Positions 7,315 through 15,359 of a stretch of DNA of 31,581 bases are shown here, one piece after another. The position numbers and the translations under genes were made by a program. Position 1 is the first letter of the stretch; each line of letters opens with the position of its first letter. The stretch comes from an uncultured Leuconostoc sp. GTDB taxonomy: Bacteria > Bacillota > Bacilli > Lactobacillales > Lactobacillaceae. The notes beneath the pieces were generated by a model, which worked only from the letters and a program-made list of their open reading frames with translations, was not told the origin of the DNA and made no database searches. The stretch spans positions 1 through 31,581 of the forward strand of contig NZ_CAMJRK010000007.1 of assembly GCF_946222815.1 (NCBI RefSeq), in the 5' to 3' direction.

Positions 7315-8562
7315 TTAAGCTTTAATTTGGCCCTCGCCAAAAACTTCATACTTAATAGTTGTCAACGCTGCTAGTCCCATAGGACCACGCGCATGCAACT
7401 TTTGTGTTGAAATACCAATCTCGGCACCAAATCCAAATTCAAAGCCATCTGTGAAACGGCTAGATGCATTTTGATACACAACTGCTGCATCAATAGCGTT
7501 CATAAATTTAACGACATTTTCTGTTGTCTCACTGATAATTGTCTCAGAATGATGTGTGGTATGTGCATTAATCCAATCAATGGCGGAATCCGTATCTGCA
7601 ACTATTTTAATACTCATGATGAGATCATTATATTCTGTATCCCAATCCAAGTCTGTAGCAGGTAAAATACGTGATTCGATTTGACGGCTGGCTTCATCTC
7701 CACGTAATTCAACATGAGAATCTATTAATTTCGCCACAATTTTGGGTAAAAATTCCGTAGCAATACTTTCGTGAATGAGCAGCTTTTCGGCTGAATTGCA
7801 TACCGAAGGTTTTTGCGTTTTCGCATTATGAATGATTTGTACAGCTTCTTCTTGATTAGCAGATGCATCAACAAAAATATGTGTATTTCCCGCACCAGTT
7901 TCAATCACCGGTACTGTTGCGTTAGCCACAACAAAATCAATAAACTTAGCCGAACCGCGTGGAATCAATACATCAATAAACTTTCTCATATGCAACAAAT
8001 TATTAACCGATTCATGAGAAGTATCAGTTATCAGTTGAATAATGTCTGGATTCAATTGATTATTAGTTAAAACTTGTCGTAAAATTGTTGCTAAAATAGC
8101 ATTGCTACGACTCGCTTCTTTTCCACCACGTAAAATAACTGCATTACCTGATTTTAATGTCAATGCTGCCGCATCCACCGTAACATTCGGACGCGCCTCA
8201 AACACCATCGCGACAACACCAAGTGGCACAATTTTTTTAATAATTTTTAAATCTACATGTGTGCGCCATTCATCATAAGGTCCAGCCAGTGGATCAGGTA
8301 GTTCGGCTACTGCTCGCAAAGAACCTGCAATATCTTGAATGGCAGTTGCATCCAACTTTAAACGTTTTTGCATGGGGCCACTTAACGTTTGTTCATGTTC
8401 TGATAAGTCCTTTTGATTAGCTAATATAATATCTTCTTGCTGATTTAATAATGCCTGCGCCATTTCTTGTAACAGGGCATTACGTTTGTTAAGTGACAAC
8501 ATCGCTACTTGACTCGTGACATTTTTAGCACGTTGGCCCATTTCTTGTACACTTATTACCAT
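7315..8562 (-). CDS. proA: Gamma-glutamyl phosphate reductase
   Basis: 415 residues. It reduces gamma-glutamyl phosphate with NADPH to glutamate semialdehyde, the second step of proline synthesis. The aldehyde-dehydrogenase-like fold is shown by VPLGVVAMVFEARPNVTVDA (about 112-131) and the catalytic Cys255 in QKPSVCNSAEK; the C-terminal segment FGAEIGISTQKLHARGPMGL is typical. The start at 8562 is chosen because AGGAGTGTAAT precedes it; a longer reading to 8610 would run into proB. The proB stop (8564) is 1 nt before this start, so the two are translationally linked. Confidence 0.95.
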   Translation of the reverse strand: MVISVQEMGQRAKNVTSQVAMLSLNKRNALLQEMAQALLNQQEDIILANQKDLSEHEQTLSGPMQKRLKLDATAIQDIAGSLRAVAELPDPLAGPYDEWRTHVDLKIIKKIVPLGVVAMVFEARPNVTVDAAALTLKSGNAVILRGGKEASRSNAILATILRQVLTNNQLNPDIIQLITDTSHESVNNLLHMRKFIDVLIPRGSAKFIDFVVANATVPVIETGAGNTHIFVDASANQEEAVQIIHNAKTQKPSVCNSAEKLLIHESIATEFLPKIVAKLIDSHVELRGDEASRQIESRILPATDLDWDTEYNDLIMSIKIVADTDSAIDWINAHTTHHSETIISETTENVVKFMNAIDAAVVYQNASSRFTDGFEFGFGAEIGISTQKLHARGPMGLAALTTIKYEVFGEGQIKA

Positions 8563-8563
8563 A

Positions 8564-9382
8564 TTACACTCCTTTAAATAATGTACCCATTTTTTTGCCA
8601 GCGACAACATCTAGTATTGTCGCTGGATTTTTACCATTAATTAATATCATTTGGCGCTGTTTTGAAATTAAATATTCAGCAGCATAAAGCTTTGTTGCCA
8701 TGCCACCTGTCCCTAAATCTGATGAGCCACTTGCACCAGCCATTAATTCTGGTGTAACTTGCGTGACAAGTGGTATTTGTTTAGCATTTGGATTAACAAA
8801 AGGATTATCAGTATATAACGCGTCAATATCGCTTAATACAATGAGAACGTCGGCATTTGTTTCATGTGTGACAATAGCCGCTAACCGGTCATTGTCACCA
8901 AATGAATGTTGATGGTCTAGCTCATCAACCGCAATAACATCATTCTCGTTAATAATTGGAATCACCTGTTTTGCTAACATGGCTTCAATCGCATCAATAG
9001 TATGTTGTAACATTTTCTTGTTATTAAACACATCATAAGTTAATAATACTTGCCCAACATGCTGTTGATAAAAAGCAAAACTTTGATTATAAATAGCCAT
9101 CAAGTAACTTTGACCAATAGCTGCCAACGCTTGTTGGGAAGGAATATCTGTTGGCCTTTTTACCATTTTCATCTGCTGCAAAGCAATGCCAATGGCCCCA
9201 GAAGTAACAAGAATGATTTCATATCCGGTTTTTTGCAATTGTGACAGTGTTTGTGCCAAACGATTAATCACTGGATATTTAATGTCACCCGCTGCATCAA
9301 CAATTGTGCTGGTGCCGACCTTAATCACAATACGTTGCCAATTATTGGCAGAACGACTTTTTTCTGGTACTGTTTGCATCAT
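8564..9382 (-). CDS. proB: Glutamate 5-kinase
   Basis: 272 residues. It phosphorylates glutamate for proline synthesis and hands an unstable product to ProA. Amino-acid-kinase motifs: IVIKVGTSTI (18-27), LVTSGAIGIAL, IINENDVIAVDEL, FGDNDRLAAIV and GTGGMATKL. The C-terminal PUA domain of the E. coli enzyme is absent, as in short Gram-positive forms. ATG at 9382 is preferred: GGAAG lies upstream at a fair distance; TTG at 9394 and ATG at 9379 are alternatives. It forms a tight operon with proA. The promoter region holds an 11-bp inverted repeat centred near the predicted transcription start (9443-9489). Confidence 0.93.
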   Translation of the reverse strand: MMQTVPEKSRSANNWQRIVIKVGTSTIVDAAGDIKYPVINRLAQTLSQLQKTGYEIILVTSGAIGIALQQMKMVKRPTDIPSQQALAAIGQSYLMAIYNQSFAFYQQHVGQVLLTYDVFNNKKMLQHTIDAIEAMLAKQVIPIINENDVIAVDELDHQHSFGDNDRLAAIVTHETNADVLIVLSDIDALYTDNPFVNPNAKQIPLVTQVTPELMAGASGSSDLGTGGMATKLYAAEYLISKQRQMILINGKNPATILDVVAGKKMGTLFKGV

Positions 9383-9442
9383 TTTTTCTTCCAAATTCTG
9401 TCATACTACAATCATGGTCTTCAGTTATATTGACTAACCTAT

Positions 9443-9489
9443 ATTTTCATGATTTTTTAATTTAATATTCATTATTATATCATGAAAAT
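9443..9489 (-). promoter_or_regulatory. Inverted repeat around the proBA start region
   Basis: Perfect 11-bp arms (ATTTTCATGAT 9443-9453, ATCATGAAAAT 9479-9489) with a 25-nt spacer. The minus-strand TATAAT (9479-9474) adjoins the upstream arm, so +1 (about 9467) coincides with the dyad centre (9466). A 9-bp direct repeat, aatcatggt, recurs at 9410-9418 and 9487-9495. No T-run follows, so it is not a terminator; an operator is plausible. The -35 is weak. Confidence 0.45.
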
Positions 9490-9534
9490 CATGGTTACAT
9501 TCGATAGACTATGACATTTAAACCATCTATTTTG

Positions 9535-10464
9535 TTATTTGTCGTATTGCGCCAAGAAAGATTGAATTTTATTGCGGTACTCAGTTGGATGATCATGGAA
9601 AGTTTGCACATGGTCTGACCCTTTACCAATCCATAATTGTTTCGGTGCGTTTAAGGCATGATATAAAGAATAGACCATTTTAGTTGGCACAAAATCATCT
9701 GCCCCACCATGTATAAAGAATGTTGGTCGCGTACTTTTAGCCACTTGTTTTAGCGGACTTGCTTCTTCATAGAAATAACCTGCACGTACCTTTGAAATGG
9801 CAGACGTAATATTCACAAGTGGAAACCATGGTAAATGATACATATTACCTGCTTCATGTTTTGTTTCTTCTAGCAGGCTGGTATATGATGAGTCAGCAAT
9901 AACTGCCTTAACTTGTGACGGCAAGTCTGATTCACCCGACGTTGATAAAACAGTTGCTGCGCCCATACTCATACCATACATAATAATATCTGAATCTCGA
10001 CCATTTTTATCAATAATTTGGTTTAGCCATTGTATATAATCACGCCGATCAAGCCAGCCATAACCGATGATTTTACCTTGTGAGTCACCATGTGCACGAT
10101 TGTCTGGTATGAGAACATTATAGCCAAGTTCATGAAAAAGTTCACCATAAATAGCCATCGTTGTTTTATTGTTATGCCAACCATGCGCCAAAATAGCCGT
10201 TTTATTTGTTTTTTGGTCAGCTGCGACATACCATGCGTCTAACTTTAAGCCATCTTTAGTTGTTTCATGCCACGTTTGTTTGTCTCGTGCTAAAAATTGA
10301 TGTTCATAGTGGTAGAGCGGATTTTTTTTTGTGCGCAAGGCGTCTGGTTGGTTAGCTTTTGGATTACGTACCTGAGCAACATGAAAGAAATACATGCCAG
10401 CCACAAGTAAAATCACAGTAACAACTATAATAAAACCAATCAGCCCTTTGACTAAGTTATGCAT
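9535..10464 (-). CDS. Membrane-anchored alpha/beta hydrolase
   Basis: 309 residues. One N-terminal membrane segment (about 6-27), then an alpha/beta hydrolase domain expected outside the membrane. Catalytic triad: nucleophile S166 in GMSMGA, D256 in HGGADDFVP and H285 in GSDHVQTF; HGWHNNK (94-100) provides the oxyanion-hole loop. The closest style is the Gram-positive BEM46/YqkD-like group of extracellular-facing hydrolases of unknown substrate. The ATG at 10464 has AAGGGG nine nt upstream. Monocistronic, with a good promoter at 10489-10517. No terminator is evident between it and proB, so read-through into proBA is possible. Confidence 0.83.
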   Translation of the reverse strand: MHNLVKGLIGFIIVVTVILLVAGMYFFHVAQVRNPKANQPDALRTKKNPLYHYEHQFLARDKQTWHETTKDGLKLDAWYVAADQKTNKTAILAHGWHNNKTTMAIYGELFHELGYNVLIPDNRAHGDSQGKIIGYGWLDRRDYIQWLNQIIDKNGRDSDIIMYGMSMGAATVLSTSGESDLPSQVKAVIADSSYTSLLEETKHEAGNMYHLPWFPLVNITSAISKVRAGYFYEEASPLKQVAKSTRPTFFIHGGADDFVPTKMVYSLYHALNAPKQLWIGKGSDHVQTFHDHPTEYRNKIQSFLAQYDK

Positions 10465-10488
10465 ATTCGTTTACCCCTTAAAATAATA

Positions 10489-10517
10489 ATTTTACACTAA
10501 CTCAAGAATTGTAGCAA
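10489..10517 (-). promoter_or_regulatory. Promoter of the alpha/beta hydrolase gene
   Basis: Minus strand TTGCTA (10517-10512), 17-nt spacer, TAAAAT (10494-10489); start near 10482, 18 nt before the ATG. Confidence 0.6.
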
Positions 10518-10583
10518 CAAAACCGTCTGCGGTTCATCATTATAAAAATTTCATTTAATTGTCATTATGAAACCATGAAGAAT

Positions 10584-10591
10584 GGTATACT
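10584..10591 (+). promoter_or_regulatory. Extended -10 promoter of pepF
   Basis: TGGTATACT pattern (TG at 10583-10584, TATACT 10586-10591) 27 nt upstream of the pepF ATG; no good -35 at 17 nt. GGATACTTT before the ATG supplies a modest SD. Confidence 0.55.
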
Positions 10592-10618
10592 TAAAAGAAA
10601 AATAAAAAAGGATACTTT

Positions 10619-12418
10619 ATGAGTTATTCACAAAAATGGGATTTAGATAGTATTTACCCTGGTGGTATCAATTCACCGCAACTAGTTCAAAAATATCAAT
10701 TAATTGACGATCAAATTAAAAATTTTAACCAACAAGTTCTGACCCCTAAACCAACCGCTGAAAAAATTGCTGACCTCGCTGATTTAGCACAAACTATTGG
10801 TTCAGGTTTAGGCACTGTAAGCATTTTTATCAATGGCTTAGCATCAGTCGACTATGGCAATAGCATCTATGGCCCACAATTTAATAAACTGGGTAAGCTC
10901 TTTGTTGCCTTTTCAGCACCATTGAATAAATTTCAAAAATTACTCCTGTCACTAGATGACTCGTCATTTGCGCAAGCACTTAAATCCCCACGTCTTAAAC
11001 CGATTGCTTTTTATCTGACGGAATTACGCACCGATGCCAAACGATTACTGGATGACACAACTGAAGCTTTAATCAATCAGTTTGATTTGGATGGTCAGCA
11101 AGCATGGTCACAACATTATGATACGATTTCCGCCTCCCTATCCATGCATTATACCGATTCTGATGACAATAAAACACGTCGTATCTCTGCTGGACAAGCC
11201 TTAAACATGCTTGACGGTGAACCAAATAATGACACGCGTGCCAATATCATGAACAATTATGAAAAAATGTGGGGAGATGCTGAAAATTTAACAGCAGACA
11301 CACTCAATCATTTAGCTGGCTTTCGTTTAACTAATCAAAATGCTCATGGTCGTCAATCTCATTTAGAACAACCCCTTGAAATGAATCGTATGTCTCAAGC
11401 TACTTTAGACACAATGTGGCGCGTTGTTGACGCTAACAAATCTATGTTTAAACCTTACTTTGACCGTAAGAAACAATTACTTGGTTTAAAAGAAATGGGC
11501 TGGCAAGATCAGGTTGCACCATTAACGCATATTGGTGATTATCAGCCAAAAGAAGTATCATACGATGATGCGGCAGCTTTCATCATTGAACAATTTGGCA
11601 AATTTTCACCTAAAATGGCCAAATTTGCTAAAATGGCCTTTGAAAACAACTGGATTGAATCAGAAAATCGACCAGGTAAACAACCTGGTGGTTATATGGA
11701 ATCTGTCCCCGATTTACACGAATCTCGTATTTTTTTGACTTACACAGGTTCTGTTAACGACGCAGCAACTATTGCTCATGAACTTGGTCATGCTTTTCAT
11801 TCAGCGCAATTAATCGATTTGCCACTCTGGCGAGATGCCTACGCAATGAACGTTGCAGAAACTGCCTCAACATTTGCAGAACTCATTGTCAATGATGCTA
11901 ATGTCTCCGGTGCCAAATCTGACGCTGAAAAACTCGTGTTGCTTGATGCTAAAATGACCAATCCAATTGCTATGTTTTTAAATATACACGCACGCTTTCT
12001 ATTTGAAGATACTTTTTACAGTGAACGCAAAAATGGTGTTGTAACACCACAACGATTGAACGAACTCATGGACGACGCGCAGAAAAATGCGTTTGATGGT
12101 ATTCTTGATGTGCGCCATCAACATTTTTGGTCTTCTAAACTTCACTTTTTCATTGATTCTGTCCCCTTTTATAATTTTCCGTACACATTTGGTTATTTAT
12201 TTTCAGCGGGTATATATGCCCAAGCACAAAAAGACACCACAAATTTTGAGGATAAATATATTGCTTTGCTTCGCGATACAGCAAATATGACATCTGAAGA
12301 ACTAGCCAAAAAACATCTTAATGTTGACCTCACACAACCCGACTTTTGGCAAGCGGGTGCCGACCTTATTCAAGCAGATATTAATGAATTTTTAAACTTA
12401 TCCGAACAATTTATTTAA
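10619..12418 (+). CDS. pepF: Oligoendopeptidase F (M3 metallopeptidase)
   Basis: 599 residues, cytosolic. Zinc peptidase cutting medium-size peptides, for example those taken up by Opp-type transporters. The zinc site HELGH is at residues 387-391 with the downstream AETASTFAEL supplying the third ligand, as in the M3B family. Length is standard for PepF (about 600). It starts at ATG 10619 after AAAAAAGGA; monocistronic between an extended -10 promoter and a large terminator. Together with the OppA-like protein and amidohydrolase it fits a peptide-scavenging lifestyle. Confidence 0.95.
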   Translation: MSYSQKWDLDSIYPGGINSPQLVQKYQLIDDQIKNFNQQVLTPKPTAEKIADLADLAQTIGSGLGTVSIFINGLASVDYGNSIYGPQFNKLGKLFVAFSAPLNKFQKLLLSLDDSSFAQALKSPRLKPIAFYLTELRTDAKRLLDDTTEALINQFDLDGQQAWSQHYDTISASLSMHYTDSDDNKTRRISAGQALNMLDGEPNNDTRANIMNNYEKMWGDAENLTADTLNHLAGFRLTNQNAHGRQSHLEQPLEMNRMSQATLDTMWRVVDANKSMFKPYFDRKKQLLGLKEMGWQDQVAPLTHIGDYQPKEVSYDDAAAFIIEQFGKFSPKMAKFAKMAFENNWIESENRPGKQPGGYMESVPDLHESRIFLTYTGSVNDAATIAHELGHAFHSAQLIDLPLWRDAYAMNVAETASTFAELIVNDANVSGAKSDAEKLVLLDAKMTNPIAMFLNIHARFLFEDTFYSERKNGVVTPQRLNELMDDAQKNAFDGILDVRHQHFWSSKLHFFIDSVPFYNFPYTFGYLFSAGIYAQAQKDTTNFEDKYIALLRDTANMTSEELAKKHLNVDLTQPDFWQAGADLIQADINEFLNLSEQFI

Positions 12419-12435
12419 TTTTCTAAACACATCAT

Positions 12436-12490
12436 AAAAACGAGCTGTACAATACACAACCATATGTTGTGTGTTGCATCGCTCGTTTTT
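12436..12490. terminator. Bidirectional terminator between pepF and the DUF368 gene
   Basis: Outer 10-bp stem AAAAACGAGC/GCTCGTTTTT (12436-12445 and 12481-12490) with an imperfect inner stem around ACACAAC/GTTGTGT. A and T runs flank it on both sides, suiting the converging genes. Confidence 0.88.
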
Positions 12491-12498
12491 TGATCTTA

Positions 12499-13335
12499 TT
12501 ATTTATATTTTTGTTCTAAGTGACTCATCCAATAGCCCAACCAGACACCAATCACAAACAAAAATGCACTAATTAGCATGCTGACAACTGTAAATCCTGA
12601 ATAGTCCGCCACTGGTGGCACAACAATTAATAGCGTTGATACAACAACAATACCAAGAATGAAATGATAAACTTTTGCATGAAAATTTTGTAGTAAATAA
12701 TGCATGACTTTTGATAAAAGCATGAGCGTTATTAAACCACCAATCGCCATGGGTATAAAAACACCGAGATCAGCGCCTTTAAATCCCTTAATCATCGGGT
12801 CAAATAAACCAAGATACAGTAATAAATTCGATGGGCTCAATCCAGGTACAATAATTCCCAATGCAATTAAGCCACCCGCCAATAGCCACGAGAAGAAATT
12901 AACTGGCATCTCACCAAAAATCGCTGTCATATTGTACAAAAATAAGCCACCCAAAACCGCTGTACCAACAAAAATGTACCAATCAGATCGTGTACGGCCT
13001 TCTTTTGCACTCTCTCTAAATAGTGATGGCAGCGTGCCAACAATTGCCCCCGCAAACCCCCATAAAACTATCGCTTTATAAGTCGTTAACATATACTCTA
13101 GTGGATTACTTAATAAAATAATACCAGCAATACCACCCAAGCCTACTGGCACAAAATACCAGAAATCGTATTTAAAGTTTTGACGAATATGCGCCATAAA
13201 ATTCAGCATACGTTCATACAAGCCAAGTATAGCCGCCAAAACACCACCGGAGACCCCAGGTAAAATAAATCCTAAGGCAATGAAAACACCCTTAATAAAA
13301 CGTGTCAACCAATTTTTAATACTGTCGTTTTTCAT
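12499..13335 (-). CDS. DUF368 membrane protein (PopT-type undecaprenyl-phosphate translocase)
   Basis: 278 residues, strongly hydrophobic with about eight membrane segments. Two related repeat motifs are visible: GVFIALGFILPGVSGG near residues 16-31 and GGLIALGIIVPGLSPSN near 154-170, the P-G-(V/L)-S re-entrant-loop pair of the family. DUF368 proteins are established as carriers returning undecaprenyl phosphate from the outer to the inner leaflet for wall synthesis (PopT), alongside DedA-family UptA. The ATG at 13335 has AGGAAATT upstream, overlapping the stop of the preceding broken TVP38/DedA-like gene (gap 6 nt). Last gene of the padR operon. Assignment to the family is firm; transport role here is by homology. 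Confidence 0.85.
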   Translation of the reverse strand: MKNDSIKNWLTRFIKGVFIALGFILPGVSGGVLAAILGLYERMLNFMAHIRQNFKYDFWYFVPVGLGGIAGIILLSNPLEYMLTTYKAIVLWGFAGAIVGTLPSLFRESAKEGRTRSDWYIFVGTAVLGGLFLYNMTAIFGEMPVNFFSWLLAGGLIALGIIVPGLSPSNLLLYLGLFDPMIKGFKGADLGVFIPMAIGGLITLMLLSKVMHYLLQNFHAKVYHFILGIVVVSTLLIVVPPVADYSGFTVVSMLISAFLFVIGVWLGYWMSHLEQKYK

Positions 13336-13341
13336 AATTTC

Positions 13342-13804
13342 CTACATTCCAAATAATTTAGTAACCCAATCAAAACTGTATAGCACTATAAAGCTATAGC
13401 AAGCAATACCTACTGGTTTGCTTAATATCAAAATCCAAAAAAATTGTTTAAATGATATTTTTGTTAAACTTGTTAACAGAACTAATGCATCATCTGGTGC
13501 ATTAGTTAAGATCATTAAAAAAGTAAATAATTTTACCCAGCCCCTACTATTGAGCCGATTCATATATTTATGGCGTATTTTTTTTGATACAATCGCTTCA
13601 ACTAGCGGTAACCCAAATACACGACCAATGCGAAACAACATCAAAGAACCTAGCACAATGCCGATATAATTATAGCCGAATCCTAACCATGTGCCAAAAA
13701 TATAAACCAGCAACTACTGTTAGTATTAGCCCTATCATACCCATAATTTTTGTTAAATTTTGAATCATACGTCTTTTTTTAATGATTAAACTACTTTTAC
13801 GCAT
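13342..13804 (-). pseudogene. TVP38/TMEM64 (DedA-superfamily) membrane protein, disrupted by an internal deletion
   Basis: The N-terminal part (from ATG 13804, or earlier from 13933) reads MRKSSLIIKKRRMIQNLTK..., then a membrane segment ending GLYFW, and runs into a stop at 13670-13672. The C-terminal part is in another frame, with stops just upstream of TTG 13713. It reads IFGTWLGFGYNYIGIVLGS through a long VTT-like region to a stop at 13342. In intact relatives these blocks are, from memory of the family, separated by some 55-60 residues including a G-x-x-GP...QVV-PxxPGG stretch that is missing here. The join lies near 13693-13705 in TTTATATTTTTGGCA. The result is an out-of-frame internal deletion. 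The 123-residue 3' ORF could still be made as a fragment. Confidence 0.65.
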
Positions 13805-13914
13805 ACTGAATTGTTGTCCGCGCTTGAGGTTGAGTCGCCGATAACTTTTAATTTTTTGATTATAATAGACAATATACGCTTTGACATGATTCACTCTAAT
13901 AATTTTGGTATTAT

Positions 13915-14334
13915 TCAATTTCGATATCGCCATTTTGATTGCGTATATGCCCACCAACTGCCAATAAAGACCAGAACATCAATTTCAGCAACACCGACAT
14001 CCATGAAGAATAGACCACCGCTCAGTGAACTAAACACAATTGCAACACCAGAAACAATGCTAACAACCGCTATAATGATTATTACTACTATAATTGAAAC
14101 GATTGTGATTGCCATAGCAAACACAATCGCTAATGCTGAGATTAGTAACGATACCATTACCAAAGCAACAGGTAATATAACTGGTGATGCCAATAATCCC
14201 AAGATGACCACCCAAATCATACGCAATTGTTGCTTTGGCTTAATTTCTGACTCGTCATCAGCATCCATATAAAAATCAGCAATTAACCGTCGCGCAAACT
14301 GTTTTGGTGCCTCTAATTCGTTTAAGCAACTCAT
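13915..14334 (-). CDS. HAAS/DUF1700-type membrane protein, N-terminally shortened
   Basis: 139 residues. The start reads MSCLNELEAPKQFARRLIADF. Family members have about 45-55 more residues between the opening MxxYLNELE-like helix and the GxPKQxARxLIADF segment, so an in-frame deletion appears to have joined the two. The rest is a hydrophobic bundle (about 40-125) with very Ile/Val-rich membrane segments. Such proteins sit beside PadR regulators and are thought to be membrane signalling partners. The ATG at 14334 overlaps the padR stop as ATGA, so translation is coupled. Whether the shortened protein works is unknown. Confidence 0.65.
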   Translation of the reverse strand: MSCLNELEAPKQFARRLIADFYMDADDESEIKPKQQLRMIWVVILGLLASPVILPVALVMVSLLISALAIVFAMAITIVSIIVVIIIIAVVSIVSGVAIVFSSLSGGLFFMDVGVAEIDVLVFIGSWWAYTQSKWRYRN

Positions 14335-14642
14335 ATTTGCTGTCCTAAAATTGCGTTAATTCCTATGGAAAAATCTTGCCAAGCATCTTTAATGCTACTC
14401 AGATGTTCACGACCATTATCAGTTAATTGATAATATTTTCGCATACGACCTTCAAATGGTTCACTATATGTGGTTAATTCCCCACCCTTTTCTAGGCGAC
14501 GCAACACAGGATACATCGTTGATTCAGAAACAATCACATGTTGTTGTACCTTTTTAGTCAATGCATAACCGTATAAATCTTGCTTATCCAAAATAGCCAA
14601 AACAGTCCCGTCAAGCAGCACTGTTGGTGTTTGTATCATCAT
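14331..14642 (-). CDS. PadR-family transcriptional regulator
   Basis: 103 residues. Winged helix-turn-helix of the short PadR type: LDGTVLAILDKQDLYGYAL, then SESTMYPVLRRLEKGGELTTY (recognition helix and wing) and RKYYQLTDNGREHL. It begins at ATG 14642 after AGAGG with a 7-nt spacer. First gene of the operon padR - HAAS/DUF1700 - broken TVP38 - DUF368. The promoter sits inside a 40-bp near-palindrome, so autorepression is likely. The ligand or stress signal is unknown; PadR regulators beside HAAS/envelope genes often answer to cell-wall stress. Confidence 0.88.
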   Translation of the reverse strand: MMIQTPTVLLDGTVLAILDKQDLYGYALTKKVQQHVIVSESTMYPVLRRLEKGGELTTYSEPFEGRMRKYYQLTDNGREHLSSIKDAWQDFSIGINAILGQQI

Positions 14643-14658
14643 ATTATAACCTCTAGTA

Positions 14659-14709
14659 TACTATTTTCTGTATAGTATATATTATACGGAAAATAGTATT
14701 GTTTTTCAA
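14659..14709 (-). promoter_or_regulatory. padR promoter embedded in a 40-bp operator dyad
   Basis: Minus strand TTGAAA (14709-14704), 17-nt spacer, TATAAT (14686-14681): near-consensus. Overlapping it, 14659-14678 and 14679-14698 form an inverted repeat with 18 of 20 positions matching and no spacer. The dyad covers the -10, most of the -35/-10 spacer and the start site, so a bound PadR dimer would block transcription. Confidence 0.75.
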
Positions 14710-14723
14710 CAAAAAAACAGCAA

Positions 14724-15359
14724 TTATAATTTCTGCCAATACTTTAATACATTTTCAATATTTGAGTTGCCACTAATCATACTAATCACAGCAGCGCCAT
14801 CAACACCTGTTGCTAACACTGCTGCTAAATTATCCTGACTGATACCACCAATTGCAACTGCTGGCCAGCGACTTTGTTCGACTAGTCTCTTAAGTGCTAT
14901 TAAACCAATCGCTGGCTTCGCATCTGCTTTACTTTTAGTTTCAAATACTGGGCCAATGCCGATATTATCAATACCTGACAATAATGACATACGTTCATAC
15001 TCTTTTTGAGTAGACACTGACACACCAACAAACATGCCCTGACTTGCGGTAATATTAGCTGCAATATTACCATCCCCCTGACCGAAATGTATGCCATCTG
15101 CGTGGACCATATGCGCTAAAACGATGTCATCATCAATGACAAAAGGTACATGGTAAGCTGAGGTGAGTTCCCTTACACGTTGTGCGACACGTAGTTTATC
15201 AGCACCAATCAAGGATCCAGAACCTTTTTCACGGTATTGAAACAAGGTAATACCATGCTTTAACGCTTTCTCTAACACATTGTAAAACATACGTTCATCT
15301 GTCACATTTTGCGTGCCTAATATAAAATACCGTGCTAACATTGTGCGATTAAATATCAT
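14724..15359 (-). CDS. thiE: Thiamine-phosphate synthase
   Basis: 211 residues, TIM barrel. It condenses HMP-PP with HET-P to thiamine phosphate. Motifs: FQYREKG (pyrophosphate/pyrimidine site), VPFVIDDDIVLA, ADGIHFGQGD, GIGPVFETKSKADA and AIGGISQDN near the end. The ATG at 15359 has GGAGG seven nt upstream and overlaps the thiD stop by 11 nt. Last gene of the thiM-thiD-thiE salvage operon. No clear U-tracted terminator is seen before padR, only T-rich sequence. Confidence 0.93.
   Translation of the reverse strand: MIFNRTMLARYFILGTQNVTDERMFYNVLEKALKHGITLFQYREKGSGSLIGADKLRVAQRVRELTSAYHVPFVIDDDIVLAHMVHADGIHFGQGDGNIAANITASQGMFVGVSVSTQKEYERMSLLSGIDNIGIGPVFETKSKADAKPAIGLIALKRLVEQSRWPAVAIGGISQDNLAAVLATGVDGAAVISMISGNSNIENVLKYWQKL

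Noticed and set aside
9443..9489. Terminator or attenuator for proBA
   Set aside because: The 25-nt loop and lack of a T-tract on the transcribed strand argue against termination; it lies over the start site.
12704..13081. 125-residue plus-strand ORF opposite the DUF368 gene
   Set aside because: Composition is the mirror of membrane-segment codons; it lies wholly within a well-supported gene and has no ribosome site.
13811..14272. 153-residue plus-strand ORF opposite the HAAS gene
   Set aside because: Low-complexity Thr/Ile composition produced by the complement of the Ile/Val-rich membrane protein; no SD or family resemblance.
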